DNA of 64,000 nucleotides from Microbacterium enclense (GCA_038182865.1 CP116226.1:3162001-3226000); one strand, 5' to 3'. Numbered from the stretch's first letter, positions 54,331 through 63,833 are shown. Translations and numbers: made by a program. Notes: generated from the sequence alone by a model not told the origin.

Positions 54331-54807
54331 ATGCCTCGTGAGCAGGGAGAAAAGCTCATCGCGTCGAACAAGAAGGCGCGTCACGACTACGCCATCGAGA
54401 AGACGTACGAAGCGGGTCTCGTTCTGACGGGAACCGAAGTGAAGTCGCTGCGCCAGGGGCGCGCGAATCTCACCGATGGGTACGCCTACATCGACGGGGG
54501 ACAGGCGTTCCTCGACGCCGTGCACATTCCCGAGTATTCGCAGGGTCACTGGACGAACCATTCGGCCAAGCGCACCCGGAAGCTGCTGCTGCACAAAGAC
54601 GAGATCGTGAGGCTCTCGCACGCCGTGGCGGCCGGCGGCTACACCCTCGTCCCCCTGCGGCTGTACTTCCTCGACGGGCGGGCGAAGGTCGAGATCGCCG
54701 TCGCCAAGGGTAAGCGCGAGTTCGAGAAGCGGCAGACGATCCGCGAGCGCGAAGACAAGCGCGAGGCCGAACGGGCCATGCGCACGAAGAACCGCCTCGG
54801 CGACTGA
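54331..54807 (+). CDS. smpB: SsrA-binding protein SmpB
   Basis: 158 residues. NKKARHDYAIEKTYEAGLVL, GTEVKSLRQGRANL and the C-terminal Lys/Arg-rich tail that enters the mRNA channel are all present. AGGAGG lies nine bases before the ATG, with TAAGCT about 45 bases upstream as a possible -10. Binds tmRNA, encoded 0.9 kb downstream, for ribosome rescue. Confidence 0.96.
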   Translation: MPREQGEKLIASNKKARHDYAIEKTYEAGLVLTGTEVKSLRQGRANLTDGYAYIDGGQAFLDAVHIPEYSQGHWTNHSAKRTRKLLLHKDEIVRLSHAVAAGGYTLVPLRLYFLDGRAKVEIAVAKGKREFEKRQTIREREDKREAERAMRTKNRLGD

Positions 54808-54818
54808 GCGCCGACGGC

Positions 54819-55469
54819 TCACTCCGCGCGGAAGCGCCCTTCCACGGTCGAGGTCACGACGATCTCGGGCGGTTGCAGGCTGAACGACGGTCCATTGTCG
54901 GCCGACATCGCGCGAGCGGCGAACGGCCCGACATTCTCGGGGCGGGCCGCCAGGAGCCCGGCATCCGCGATCTCGACAGCGGCGACGGATGCCAGCCCCA
55001 AGGCGTCCGCGTACGCGGTGGCGCGTTCCACCGCGACGTGCACGGCGTCGGCGGCGACGTCGCGCTCCACACGGGCGCGGGTCTCAGCAGACAGGCGCCA
55101 CTCCACAGCGGTGACCTGCACGTCGTCCGACTCGGCGACGTCGCCCAGCCACCACGACAGGGCTCCTGCGTCGGTGAAGGTGGCCGAAAGCTCAACGGCG
55201 GCGTGATGGACGAGGGGGAGTTGCACCCCGTCGTTGTTCCAGGGGCGGTCCGACCAGACCGACACGCGCGCGCTCGACCACTCGGACACCTCTCCGGAGC
55301 GAAGGTGGGCGACGAGCCCGTCCTGGACGGAGGAGGCTCGTTCCTGGGCCCGTTCGACGACGGGTCCGCGGGCGGGTCCGTCGGTCACCACGGTGACGCG
55401 GACGGCGGCTTCCTCGGCGCGCACGCGGGCGTTGCTCTCTCCTCGCACGGTGATGACGACCTCGCTCAT
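54819..55469 (-). CDS. SIMPL domain (DUF541) protein
   Basis: 216 residues. SEVVITVRGESNARVRAEEA at the start and the alternating strand/helix pattern match the SIMPL family, but there is no signal peptide, unlike most members. It sits between smpB and ssrA on the opposite strand. Function unknown; some relatives act in oxidative stress. The 267 bases between it and ssrA hold a TACACT (about 55657), possibly the ssrA -10 box. Confidence 0.85.
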   Translation of the reverse strand: MSEVVITVRGESNARVRAEEAAVRVTVVTDGPARGPVVERAQERASSVQDGLVAHLRSGEVSEWSSARVSVWSDRPWNNDGVQLPLVHHAAVELSATFTDAGALSWWLGDVAESDDVQVTAVEWRLSAETRARVERDVAADAVHVAVERATAYADALGLASVAAVEIADAGLLAARPENVGPFAARAMSADNGPSFSLQPPEIVVTSTVEGRFRAE

Positions 55470-55736
55470 GCCGTGAGCCTACGTGAGGATGGTCGGCGGG
55501 TGGCCCCGGCCCGGGGCGCCGCGGACCGTCGTGAGGAGTTCGTGGTCGACACGCCGTGGGATGGATGCCGCGGGCGGCGCGCCGTGAACGGACTCCGCGC
55601 AACGGCCCGGGGTGCCGAGGGAATCACGGAGCCTCGTGAGACGTTGTACACTGTGATGCTCGGGTCCCGCTGACGAAGACGGTTCCCGAGGTGGTAATTC
55701 AACAGTGTGACAGTGGCCGCTCCTGACGGAGTTCCC

Positions 55737-56103
55737 GGGGCTGATCGGTTTCGACAGCGCCTGCGAACCCGCGAGAAGCGGGCCGAGGATGTGGGGTTAT
55801 CTCGTAAACGCTCCCTGCAAAACAATAAGTGCCGATGCTAAGCGCACTGACTTCGCCCTCGCTGCCTAAGCGAGCCCGATAGTCCGTCAGACCGTGTGTG
55901 ACCCCGCCACGGATCCTGGCGTCATTTAGGGGTCTTGCTGTGTGACGGCGTCTGGACGTCATACGGGACTTTTCCCAGGCTGGGCTTGTCGACTTAGGTG
56001 TCTGTGACAAAGGTCGGAGCCGAGCAGAACGTCTTCACAGACTGCGCCCGGAGAAAACGCGGAGACCCAGCGTTGGACGGGGGTTCGATTCCCCCCAGCT
56101 CCA
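55737..56103 (+). ncRNA. ssrA: Transfer-messenger RNA (tmRNA)
   Basis: About 367 nt. The 5' end GGGGCTG pairs with CAGCTCC at the 3' end, and the tRNA-like T arm GGGGGTTCGATTCCCCCC is intact. The tag reading frame (55831-55869) encodes ADAKRTDFALAA and ends TAA, a typical actinobacterial tag. CCA is not encoded (ACGA follows). Works with SmpB to rescue stalled ribosomes. Confidence 0.96.
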
Positions 56104-56119
56104 CGAGCCACTGTCACCT

Positions 56120-56172
56120 CGACGACGCCCTCGCTCTCACCCGTTTCGGTGGGGGCGGGGGCGTCGTCGTTT
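56120..56172 (+). terminator. Terminator of ssrA
   Basis: CGACGACGCCC and its complement around an inner CACC/GGTG stem, followed by TTT, 17 bases after the tmRNA end. It also faces the convergent YaeQ gene. Confidence 0.8.
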
Positions 56173-56182
56173 CCCCGGAGGC

Positions 56183-56722
56183 TCAGACGGCCGAGCGGGT
56201 ACGAATGTCGGTCTCGTCGGACACACCGTTGAGCTCGAGGTAGATCCGACCCTCGGTGCGGGTGAGGGTGGCGGTGCTGCGTCGTTCGAGGTGCCCGGCC
56301 ATCCGCTCGACGAACCCGGGCTCGAAGCTGTGCAACAGCACGTCCTCTCCCCGGTGGATCCGCTTCCCGGCCCACGCAGCGGCGACCTTGTCGGGGTCGC
56401 GGTGCGTGTAGACGGCGGTGCGAGCGGCCTTCATGCTGCCGGTGTGCAGGCGCGCGGCATCCGGGGCCCCGACCTCGATCCACGCGACCAGCGCGCCCGT
56501 CAGGTCGCGGACGAGGACGGCGGGCTCGTCTGTGGCCGAGATGCCCTCGCTGAAATCGATGCCCTCCTCGTACTCGAGGCAGTAGGCCAGCACACGCGTC
56601 AGCATGTACGCGTCGGTTTCGGACGGATGCCGCGCCACCCGGATCGACAGTTCGTCGTACACGCCGCGATCGACGTCGGAGAGCTGCACCGTGAAGGTAT
56701 GAATGGTCGCGCCGATAGCCAC
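56183..56722 (-). CDS. yaeQ: YaeQ family protein
   Basis: 179 residues from the GTG at 56722, compared with 181 in E. coli YaeQ. ATIHTFTVQLSDVDRGVYDE, then ARHPSETDAYMLTRVLAYCLEYEEGI, are the family signatures (PD-(D/E)XK-like fold). TAGGCT lies eight bases before the GTG. Function unknown; E. coli YaeQ was linked to haemolysin expression when overproduced. Confidence 0.9.
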   Translation of the reverse strand: MAIGATIHTFTVQLSDVDRGVYDELSIRVARHPSETDAYMLTRVLAYCLEYEEGIDFSEGISATDEPAVLVRDLTGALVAWIEVGAPDAARLHTGSMKAARTAVYTHRDPDKVAAAWAGKRIHRGEDVLLHSFEPGFVERMAGHLERRSTATLTRTEGRIYLELNGVSDETDIRTRSAV

Positions 56723-56781
56723 GAGGGTCGAGCCTACGCGAGTGCTTGTCGCCGCCCTCGCCGAGCGCTTAGCGTCGAGGG

Positions 56782-57048
56782 ATGCCAGATCCTCGCGCGC
56801 TCCGCATCGACGTCGGCCCGTTCCACTTGGCACCCACGCCCGACGCCGCAACGTGGACCGCCGTTCCGCGCGCGGGCGCCGGGGGAGAGGCATCCGGGAT
56901 CACGGCGAGCTGGAGCGACTGGGTCGCCTTCGCCGAACGCGTTCGCCGTGCCGATGAGTTGTGGCGCGAACGCGAAGCGCGCGGAGACGCGTGGGACGAG
57001 GGGTTCGTCGCGGCGAAGGATGCCGCGGCGGTCAATCCGTATCGCTGA
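56782..57048 (+). CDS. Small hypothetical protein
   Basis: 88 residues, acidic, no membrane segment, one predicted helix (DWVAFAERVRRADELWRERE). I do not recognise the family. TAGCGT (56770-56775) is exactly six bases before the ATG, the same leaderless layout as other genes here, which supports real expression. Confidence 0.6.
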   Translation: MPDPRALRIDVGPFHLAPTPDAATWTAVPRAGAGGEASGITASWSDWVAFAERVRRADELWREREARGDAWDEGFVAAKDAAAVNPYR

Positions 57049-57054
57049 CTCCGG

Positions 57055-57621
57055 TCAGGAGGGACCCTCGACGAGGAGGAGACTCTGACGCGTGTCGGCG
57101 AGCTTGACCCAGCCGTCTCCGAAGAGGTAGGTGATGCCGTATCCGTCGCTGTCTTTGCTGATCGCCCACGCGGGGTTCTCGGTGATGTAGGTGCCGGCGG
57201 GGCCATCTTCGCGGCGCCAGCCCGAGGCGAGCAGATCGCGCTCGGCCTCGGCGGCGCCGGCCTCGTCGATCGGGGCCCAGCCGAACATCTGCACCCGGTC
57301 CGTGGTGATCTTCTGGTCACCCCACTTGCACTGGATGCCCCCGTCGATCTCGGTCGCGCCGATACGGAACGGTTCAGCGCTGACGCTCCACCCCAGACTG
57401 AGAAAGTCGTCGGCGGTGCTCTGGGGGATGATCGTCTCGCACGTGGGGTCGCCCGCCGCTTCTGGCTCCGTGCTCTCCTGGGGGGCGGAGGCCTGCGGTG
57501 TGGCTCCGTCGCTCGGGGTCGCCGCGGCCGCGGTCGGGACGGGAGCCGGTGCAGAACAGCCGGTCAGCGCGACGGCCGTGAGGGCGGCGGCCGCGAGGGC
57601 AAGAGCGAGCCGACGGGTCAC
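57055..57621 (-). CDS. Lipoprotein (DUF3558-like)
   Basis: 188 residues. Lipobox LTGC at residues 23-26 after a typical signal sequence, then an Ala/Pro/Thr/Ser-rich linker, then a domain with two further cysteines (GDPTCETI, IQCKWG) that could form a disulphide. Exported and lipid-anchored. The GTG start overlaps the phosphatase stop (GTGA). Family assignment is tentative; function unknown. Confidence 0.75.
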   Translation of the reverse strand: MTRRLALALAAAALTAVALTGCSAPAPVPTAAAATPSDGATPQASAPQESTEPEAAGDPTCETIIPQSTADDFLSLGWSVSAEPFRIGATEIDGGIQCKWGDQKITTDRVQMFGWAPIDEAGAAEAERDLLASGWRREDGPAGTYITENPAWAISKDSDGYGITYLFGDGWVKLADTRQSLLLVEGPS

Positions 57622-58436
57622 GCGCTGCCCTCGTCGTGGACGAGGGCGAAGAAGGCGTCGTGCAGGATGCCGTTCGTCGCGAACGACGACGCTGCATCGA
57701 GGCGGTCGGAACCGTCGAAGGCGGTGAACCGCCCGCCCGCCTCCCGCACGATCGCCGCGATCGCCGCGATGTCGTACTCCTTCACACCGAACTCGGCGAC
57801 GAGCTCGAGACGCCCCTCGGCGAGCCACATGTAGGGGAGGGCGTCTCCGTACCCGCGATCGCGCCATACGGCGCGCGACAACCGGTCAAGGGTCGGCAGC
57901 AGATCGACATCGTTCCACTGCTCGATGCTCTGAAAGCTGATGCTGGAGCGCGACACGTCATCGACGTCGGACACATGAATTCGGCGCGGTTCGCCTCCGG
58001 GGGTGTTCGTCCAGGCACCGTGGCCCGTGGCCGCCCACCAGCGGCGCCCGAGCGCGGGCTGACTCACGACTCCGACGACCGGCACCCCATCGACGCTCAG
58101 CGCGATCAGAGTTGCCCAGATCGGGATGCCGCGCATGTAGTTGTGGGTGCCGTCGATCGGGTCGATCACCCAGCGCCGCGAGGTGTCGCCCGAGGTGCCG
58201 TACTCCTCGCCCAGGATGGCGTCGTCGGAGCGCTCGGCGTCGAGGATTTCTCGGATCGCGCGCTCCGTCGCCAGGTCGGCTTCGGTGACGTGCGAACGGT
58301 CGGCCTTCGTATCGATGCGGAGGTCGTCGGCATCGAAGCGCGCCATCGCGACCGCGTCAGCGGCATCGGCCAGGCGCAGAGCGAGCGCGAGGTCGTCGGC
58401 GAGGGCGGGGAGGGTCTCGTCGGGGGTGTGTGACAC
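57618..58436 (-). CDS. Inositol monophosphatase-family phosphatase, HisN-like
   Basis: 272 residues. Metal sites are intact: VTEADLATE, EEYGT, DPIDGTHNY and EYDIAAIAAIVREAGG. Actinobacterial members of this form act as histidinol-phosphatase (HisN), others as inositol monophosphatase; sequence favours HisN. The GTG is exactly six bases after TATCCT, a leaderless layout. Coupled to the downstream lipoprotein gene. Confidence 0.86.
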   Translation of the reverse strand: MSHTPDETLPALADDLALALRLADAADAVAMARFDADDLRIDTKADRSHVTEADLATERAIREILDAERSDDAILGEEYGTSGDTSRRWVIDPIDGTHNYMRGIPIWATLIALSVDGVPVVGVVSQPALGRRWWAATGHGAWTNTPGGEPRRIHVSDVDDVSRSSISFQSIEQWNDVDLLPTLDRLSRAVWRDRGYGDALPYMWLAEGRLELVAEFGVKEYDIAAIAAIVREAGGRFTAFDGSDRLDAASSFATNGILHDAFFALVHDEGSA

Positions 58437-58537
58437 GGCTCCAGGATAACCGGCGACCCTGGGCCGATTTGGTGAGGCCCTGTCACGCCTGGTAACGTAA
58501 TCCCTCGGTTCGGAACGTGAGTTTCGGCCCGCGGAAC

Positions 58538-58610
58538 GCACCTCTAGCTCAATCGGCAGAGCAACTGACTCTTAATCAGTGGGTTCTGGGTTCGAGTCCC
58601 AGGGGGTGCA
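58538..58610 (+). tRNA. tRNA-Lys (CTT)
   Basis: 73 nt cloverleaf starting GCACCTCTAGCTC, anticodon loop CTCTTAA (anticodon CTT), T-loop GGTTCGAGTCC. The acceptor stem pairs fully. The 3' end is followed by CCG, so CCA is not encoded. Confidence 0.96.
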
Positions 58611-58615
58611 CCGAC

Positions 58616-58660
58616 AAACCGCCTCGCACGATGTTTTCTCGTGCGAGGCGGTTTTCTTTT
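58616..58660 (+). terminator. Terminator of tRNA-Lys
   Basis: A 16-base perfect stem (AAACCGCCTCGCACGA and complement) with loop TGTTTTC, then TTTCTTTT, five bases after the tRNA. Confidence 0.92.
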
Positions 58661-58705
58661 GCGCTCATCCATTCAGACGACATCGGCCCTGCGTAGTCTG
58701 AACCC

Positions 58706-58942
58706 GTGGCGAGAAAGCTGTACGGCCTCACGCGGCGAACGCACGTCGCGCTCCTCGGCTTCTCCCTCCTCGTGCTTGTCGGCTTCGTCGTCCTCGCCGC
58801 GCTGAGCGCCACGCTGCTGGACTACTCGGTGGCGCAGTGGGCCGTCGCGGGGTTCCTGATGCTCTGGGCGTGTGCGACGGTCGCGTGGGAGGTTCGGGTG
58901 CTTGTGCTCTTCCGCACGGGGCGCGCCGACGGAGACGAGTGA
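58706..58942 (+). CDS. Small two-helix membrane protein
   Basis: 78 residues, two hydrophobic helices (about 14-38 and 43-66), Arg/Lys-rich N-terminus, acidic tail. No family recognised. TAGTCT is exactly six bases before the GTG, a leaderless layout. It precedes the NUDIX gene by 45 bases. Confidence 0.65.
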   Translation: MARKLYGLTRRTHVALLGFSLLVLVGFVVLAALSATLLDYSVAQWAVAGFLMLWACATVAWEVRVLVLFRTGRADGDE

Positions 58943-58987
58943 CGTCTCGGGGGTCGAGAACGCCCGTCTGTCCGGGAAGATGTCCCC

Positions 58988-59509
58988 ATGGCCGATGACG
59001 AGATCTGGGACGTGACCGACATCCACGGAACGCCGACCGGGACGCTGCACCGGCGCGGCGACGGCCCGGTACCCGAGGGGGCGTTCCACATCGTGGCATC
59101 CGTCTGTGTCGTCTCGTCGACCGGACGGCTGCTCGTCAGCCTCCGTGCGCCGGGGAAGGACTACCCGCTCGCGTGGGAGTTCCCGGCGGGCAGCGCCCTC
59201 CGGGCCGAATCGAGCAGGCGTGGCGCTTCGCGCGAGCTCGAAGAGGAGACGGGGCTCGTCATCGCGCCCGACGACCTCGTGCTCGTCGGGCGCGTGGTCG
59301 AGGAACGCGCGCTGTTCGATCTCTGGCTCGGGAGGGTCGAGGGGGAGCCCGTGCCCGTGCCCGATCCCGAAGAGGTGCAGGATGCCGAGTGGGTGACGCT
59401 CGACGAGGTGAAGCGCCGCTGGCAGGCGGGGATGTTCGCTTCGCCGTGGAACGCCCGCTTCGAGCAGCTGTGGGACACGCTGGCGCACGAGGCGACGCGC
59501 GTCGCCTGA
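58988..59509 (+). CDS. NUDIX hydrolase
   Basis: 173 residues. NUDIX box from GSALRAESSRRGASRELEEE, matching Gx5Ex7REUxEExGU, at about residues 70-92. The N-terminal DVTDIHGTPTG is common to the YfcD/IDI-like branch. Hydrolyses a nucleoside diphosphate linked to another group; substrate not assignable. Confidence 0.88.
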   Translation: MADDEIWDVTDIHGTPTGTLHRRGDGPVPEGAFHIVASVCVVSSTGRLLVSLRAPGKDYPLAWEFPAGSALRAESSRRGASRELEEETGLVIAPDDLVLVGRVVEERALFDLWLGRVEGEPVPVPDPEEVQDAEWVTLDEVKRRWQAGMFASPWNARFEQLWDTLAHEATRVA

Positions 59510-59650
59510 CGGTCCTGCAGCGCACGCACGCGACCCTGCCCCTCACAGCAGGCCCATGCGGGGCGGCATCCGGAGCCACCGGTCCCGCTCGTCCATGTGC
59601 CACGCCCTGACCCGGGACGTGGGCCGGCGCACCGCCGTGGACGGTCGCCG

Positions 59651-61451
59651 TCAGCCCTGGGAACTCCGGCGACGACGGCGGGCGTACTCGGCGGCGAAGA
59701 GCGCGGCCGAGATCACCGCGAGCACGGCGCAGGTCACCATGCCGCCGACGACCGTCGCGCCGCTGGCGACCGTTCCGTCGCTGAACGGGGTGTCGATATG
59801 GAGCGCATCGTTGAAGGTGAGTCCGGCGCCCACGAGGAAGAGGATGAGGATCACGATGGCCGCGATGCCGAACCCGGGGATCCGGCGGGCGACCGCGGGT
59901 ACGCGCGCAGGAAGGGCGGGCGGGCGGGGGATGTCTTCGACGGCCCGCGCGGGCCGATCCACAATCGCGTCGACACCGACCGAGGCGTCGATCCCTCTGA
60001 TGATCTCGCGAGAGAGGTTCGCGTAGAGAGTGGGCTCCACGACGACCTGGAACCCATCGACGCCGGTCAGGCGACGAGCGCCGTCCGGCCAGCGCTCGAG
60101 GAGGACGCAGTCGTCGAAGGCCACGGTGTAGACGCGTCCGTGCTCCCGCAGACTGATTCCGTCGGGGGCGATGTACAGGGCGTGATCCTTCACGCCGAAG
60201 AGGGGATGCACCCGTCCCGTGACGGCCGTCTCCGACGACGGGCTGAGGGTCCGGAAGCTCTCATCCGGAACCTCACCTGTTGGCGATTGTGCGAGGGCGG
60301 ATGCGAAGAGTTGCTCCGCGACCTCGCGAATGTCGTCGATGCTGACGGCGGTTCGACGTCGATCCCGTTCGACGGGCGTAACGATGTCGTGTCCCATCAC
60401 GATCTCCGTTGCGAGTTCGGGGAGACTCTCTGCGAACTCGAGGGGGGAGGGTTCTGCGCGCGGAGTGTGTGCCGAAGCGTGGAGATCATCGACGTCGATG
60501 TCGCCCGATCGCACCCGCGAGAGGATCTCGAACACTCGGGCGACGAGCTCCGACTGGTTCTCCGGCTTGGCATCGGCGGCGATGCTGAGCCGGGAAGTAT
60601 CGGCATCGATCGCTTCGATCTCGCAGGAGGCTGTGTACGACAGCGCTGCCTCGTGCCGCAGCCCGCGTGTCAACAGCCGGCTCACGAGCCGTGCGAACAC
60701 CGACGCAGCAGGTGAGCGTGCGACGAGGGCATCGATGACGAGAAGGCTCGGCGGCCCGGGGAAGACGGCCGGCATCGACTCCAGGATGGTGGAGGGGGGA
60801 AACCGCTCGGCGAATCCCCGTCGGCAGGTATGCTTCGAGCCCCTCCGGCAGGTGCTCTCCTGAGATCCAGCCGATGACGTTGCCGCCGGTGAAGTACCGA
60901 GCGAGCCACTCCCGGACGTCGGCCTCGGTGATCGCATCGAGCCCGGCGGCGCCGTACCCGTTCAGTCCGCGGCCCTGGGCGCCGTGACGTTCCAGCCGGT
61001 GGCGCGCGGCCGCCGCCCAGGAGTGGCCGAGTTCCTCGGTCTGCAGAATGTTCTTCTCCCGGGGGATCCGCTCCCACGGAAGGCCGCGGCCGAGTGCAGA
61101 GGTCACGCCGTTGAGGAAGGTCACGATCTGCTCAGACGTGCCCTGCGCGTAAAAATGCGTCGTCAGCTCGCGAGTGACGCCGCCGTACGGGAAGTGGCTC
61201 TCGTGCAGACCGGAGAGCGCCAGGTGCTCGATGAGATGGGTGATGCCGGCTCGGGAGAGGCGCTCGTCCGCCCATCCGACGCGGAAGATGAGCCCTCCCG
61301 ACATCCGACCGGGTCGGCGGGCGAACAGCACCGGAAAGCCGGCGGTCTCATCGACGGCGACGTCGTCGCCCCAGGGGGCGAGCGCGGACATCACGCGCGC
61401 GACATCGGTCACGTCGTCGGTGATGTCGCCGACCATTTCCGCGTCTGTCAC
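59651..61451 (-). pseudogene. M16-like peptidase with C-terminal PH-like and membrane segments, interrupted by a +1 frameshift
   Basis: Two frames form one protein of about 600 residues. The first (from a GTG at 61451 with GGAGGAGG upstream) has the inverted zinc motif HLIEH near residue 72 and stops making sense after LPEGLEAYLPTGIRRA. The second continues with STILESMPAVFPGPPSLLVI and the M16 C-terminal half (RHEAALSYTASCEIEAI). Removing one base from the C6 run (G6 at 60794-60799 on the plus strand) restores the frame. After the peptidase part come a PH-like segment (ALYIAPDGISLREHGRVYTV), an acidic linker and two membrane helices. Either a recent pseudogene or a sequencing error. Confidence 0.7.
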
Positions 61452-61538
61452 CGCGACCTCCTCCACGCACCGTGTGCACAGTTTCGCAGATGGGCGCGGC
61501 GTCGACGGCGCGGCCGGAGGCAAAGGTCACGGCATCCG

Positions 61539-61585
61539 AAAGCACCCGGCCGCCGACGTGTCGCCGGGGCCGGGTGCGCCGCTTT
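61539..61585 (-). terminator. Terminator of the MFS gene
   Basis: AAAGCACCCGGCC with GGCCGGGTGC...CTTT, ten bases past the MFS stop on the minus strand. Confidence 0.75.
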
Positions 61586-61594
61586 CCGTGGGAC

Positions 61595-62821
61595 TCAGGC
61601 CGCGTCTCCGATCAAGACTGCGGCGCCCTCATCAGCGGCATCCGGGTGCGTGTTGTCGACGTGGGCGAGCGTCTTGCGGCCCAGCAGGATGCAGGCGGCG
61701 GCGATGAGCACCGAGCCACCCGCCATGACGTAGGGCACACCCGCGCCGGCCGCGTGCCACAGGAAGGCGGCCAGCGGCGGGGCGACGGCGCCGCCCAGGA
61801 AGCGGACGGCGGAGTACGCCGACGACGCGACCGAGCGGGGGAGGTCGGTGGCCTCCATGACCGCCTCGGTGAGGGCGGTGTTGACGACGCCGAGCACGAG
61901 ACCGCCGACGACGATGCAGACGACCAGCGCCGTGGGCGAGGTGACCACGACGGCCGCGACGAGAAGGTCCACCGCGAGGAGAGGCAGCGCGAGAAGCAGG
62001 ACCGAGGTCAGTCGCATCCGGCGGAGCAGAATCGGCGCGACCCAGACACTCGTGATCGCCAACGCCACACCCCACCCGAAGAACGTCAGCCCGATGCCCA
62101 TCGCGCCGAATCCGAGGGGGAACGGCGAGAACGCCAGCAGCGTGAAGAATCCGATGTTGTAGAACAGTGCGGTCGCGGCGAGGATCGCGAGAGCCGGACG
62201 GCCGAGGGCGCGGAAGGGCGCGCTGAAGGGGATCGGCGTCCGGGCGGGGGCGGGACCGCGCAGCAGGACGGCGACGGCGACGAACGCGATGGCCATGAGG
62301 ACGACGACACCGAAGAACGGTCCGCGCCAACTCGCCTCGCCCAGGATGCCGCCGAGGAGCGGGCCCACGGCGATACCGAGGCCGAGAGCGGCTTCGTAAA
62401 GGATGATCGCCGCCGAGCTTCCGCCGGAGGCGGCTCCGACGATGGTCGCGAGGGCGGTCGAGATGAAGAGCGCGTTGCCCAGACCCCAACCCGCACGGAA
62501 ACCGATCACCGCGTCGACACTCCCGCTCAGCGCGCAGAACAGGGAGAACACGACGATGAGAGCGAGGCCGACGAGCAGGGTGGCCTTGGCGCCGATCCGG
62601 CTCGAGATCCAGCTGGTCACGAGCATCGCGAGGCCCGTCACGACGAGATAGCTCGTGAAGAGCAGTTCCGTCTCGACCGGCGTCGCCTGCAGCGAGTCGG
62701 CGATGGCGGGGAGGATCGGGTCGACGAGGCCGATACCCATGAAGGCGACGACGCACGCGAACGCGACCGCCCACACCTGCGCGGGCTGCTTCCACACGCT
62801 CGGGGCTGTGGCGGCGCTCAC
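61595..62821 (-). CDS. MFS transporter, coupled to a MarR regulator
   Basis: 408 residues with twelve helices; early motif VDPILPAIADSLQAT and ISSRIGAKATLLVG (helix 2-3 loop) place it in the DHA1 drug-efflux group. Its GTG overlaps the MarR stop (GTGA), so the two are translated together. Efflux of a ligand sensed by the MarR protein is the likely arrangement. Confidence 0.9.
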   Translation of the reverse strand: MSAATAPSVWKQPAQVWAVAFACVVAFMGIGLVDPILPAIADSLQATPVETELLFTSYLVVTGLAMLVTSWISSRIGAKATLLVGLALIVVFSLFCALSGSVDAVIGFRAGWGLGNALFISTALATIVGAASGGSSAAIILYEAALGLGIAVGPLLGGILGEASWRGPFFGVVVLMAIAFVAVAVLLRGPAPARTPIPFSAPFRALGRPALAILAATALFYNIGFFTLLAFSPFPLGFGAMGIGLTFFGWGVALAITSVWVAPILLRRMRLTSVLLLALPLLAVDLLVAAVVVTSPTALVVCIVVGGLVLGVVNTALTEAVMEATDLPRSVASSAYSAVRFLGGAVAPPLAAFLWHAAGAGVPYVMAGGSVLIAAACILLGRKTLAHVDNTHPDAADEGAAVLIGDAA

Positions 62822-63252
62822 CGGACGACCTCGGGCTGCAGTCCGACGCGGGCCGACAGGGCGCCGGCGGCGACGCTCACGGCTTCCCATTCGGCATCCG
62901 TCAGGTCGGCGACGTGCGGTGCGAGCGCGGCGCTGAGCTGGCTGAGCCACCGTTCGAGCGCGGCGAGGCCCTCGTCGGTGGCGGTGATGACGCTGACCCG
63001 CGAATCGTCGGGGTCGGCCTCCCGTGCGACGAGGCCCGCATCGTTCAGCTGATGCACCAGGCGGGTCATGCCGGGTTGGGTCACGCGGCTGAGCGTCGCG
63101 AGGTCTCCGAGGCGCTGGGGGCCGTGGTCTCGCAGGAGTGTCAAGGTCCGCCACTGGGCGGCGGGAGCGTCGTTCTGGGTGTCGAGGGCCGCGATGCGCG
63201 TCAGGGCGTGCACCGCGAGCAGCAATCTCTGGAGGTCATCATCGCGGGTCAT
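62818..63252 (-). CDS. MarR-family regulator
   Basis: 144 residues, winged helix at about 35-100 (LGDLATLSRVTQPGMTRLVHQL, wing DPDDSRVSVI). First gene of a two-gene operon with an efflux pump. The ATG is exactly six bases after TATGCT and has no ribosome binding site, so the message is probably leaderless. A palindrome lies just upstream. Confidence 0.9.
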   Translation of the reverse strand: MTRDDDLQRLLLAVHALTRIAALDTQNDAPAAQWRTLTLLRDHGPQRLGDLATLSRVTQPGMTRLVHQLNDAGLVAREADPDDSRVSVITATDEGLAALERWLSQLSAALAPHVADLTDAEWEAVSVAAGALSARVGLQPEVVR

Positions 63253-63274
63253 ATAAGAAGCATAGCGCAGATAT

Positions 63275-63287
63275 ATACCTGCGGTAT
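63275..63287. promoter_or_regulatory. Probable MarR operator
   Basis: ATACC-TGC-GGTAT perfect inverted repeat in an AT-rich stretch, placed between the likely -35 and -10 regions of the MarR/MFS operon (-10 TATGCT on the minus strand). Placement suits repression of the operon by its own MarR product. Confidence 0.55.
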
Positions 63288-63379
63288 GTACCAGGAGTGG
63301 TCGCGTCGCGCACGGGTGTCTCGCCGTGCGAGACGACGAGATGGCCGTGAGCTCGCGTCCGTCCCCGAGCCCGAGGCGC

Positions 63380-63751
63380 TCACGCCCAGACGACGAATCC
63401 CCCCACCGCCGTGGCGACGGCCAGGAGCAACAGCAGGAGATTCATCGGCACCACCTTGCCCTCGCCGCGACGCAGGTGGAAGACGACCGCCCCCACCTGG
63501 ACGAGCACGAGCCCGATTGCGGCGAGGGGCGCCAGGACCGGGACGACGCCCGTCAGGGGAGGCAGCACCAGGCCGAGGGCCCCCAGCACCTCGATCACCC
63601 CGATGAAGCGGACGAGGGGCAGCGGCACGTCCTTCGCCCAGCCGATGCCGGCGGCGACGAGGGCATCGGGGGAGCGGAGGGCCTTCATCGCTCCGGCGGC
63701 CAGATAGGCGAGCGCCAGCACGCCGGCGATGATCCAGGAGGCGATCAACAT
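63380..63751 (-). CDS. DoxX-family membrane protein
   Basis: 123 residues with four membrane helices: LIASWIIAGVLALAYLAAG, IGVIEVLGALGLVLPPL and two more, the DoxX/DoxD-like layout. The ATG at 63751 has GAAGGA eight bases upstream. Its last 80 residues fit the family closely. Role unknown, sometimes redox-linked. Confidence 0.85.
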   Translation of the reverse strand: MLIASWIIAGVLALAYLAAGAMKALRSPDALVAAGIGWAKDVPLPLVRFIGVIEVLGALGLVLPPLTGVVPVLAPLAAIGLVLVQVGAVVFHLRRGEGKVVPMNLLLLLLAVATAVGGFVVWA

Positions 63752-63833
63752 TCGAGTGTTCCTTCGGGTGAGCAGACCGTGTGTCGAGGTCATCGCCTCG
63801 GCGGCTGCGCCGGGACGGGTGGGTGTGCGGGAT

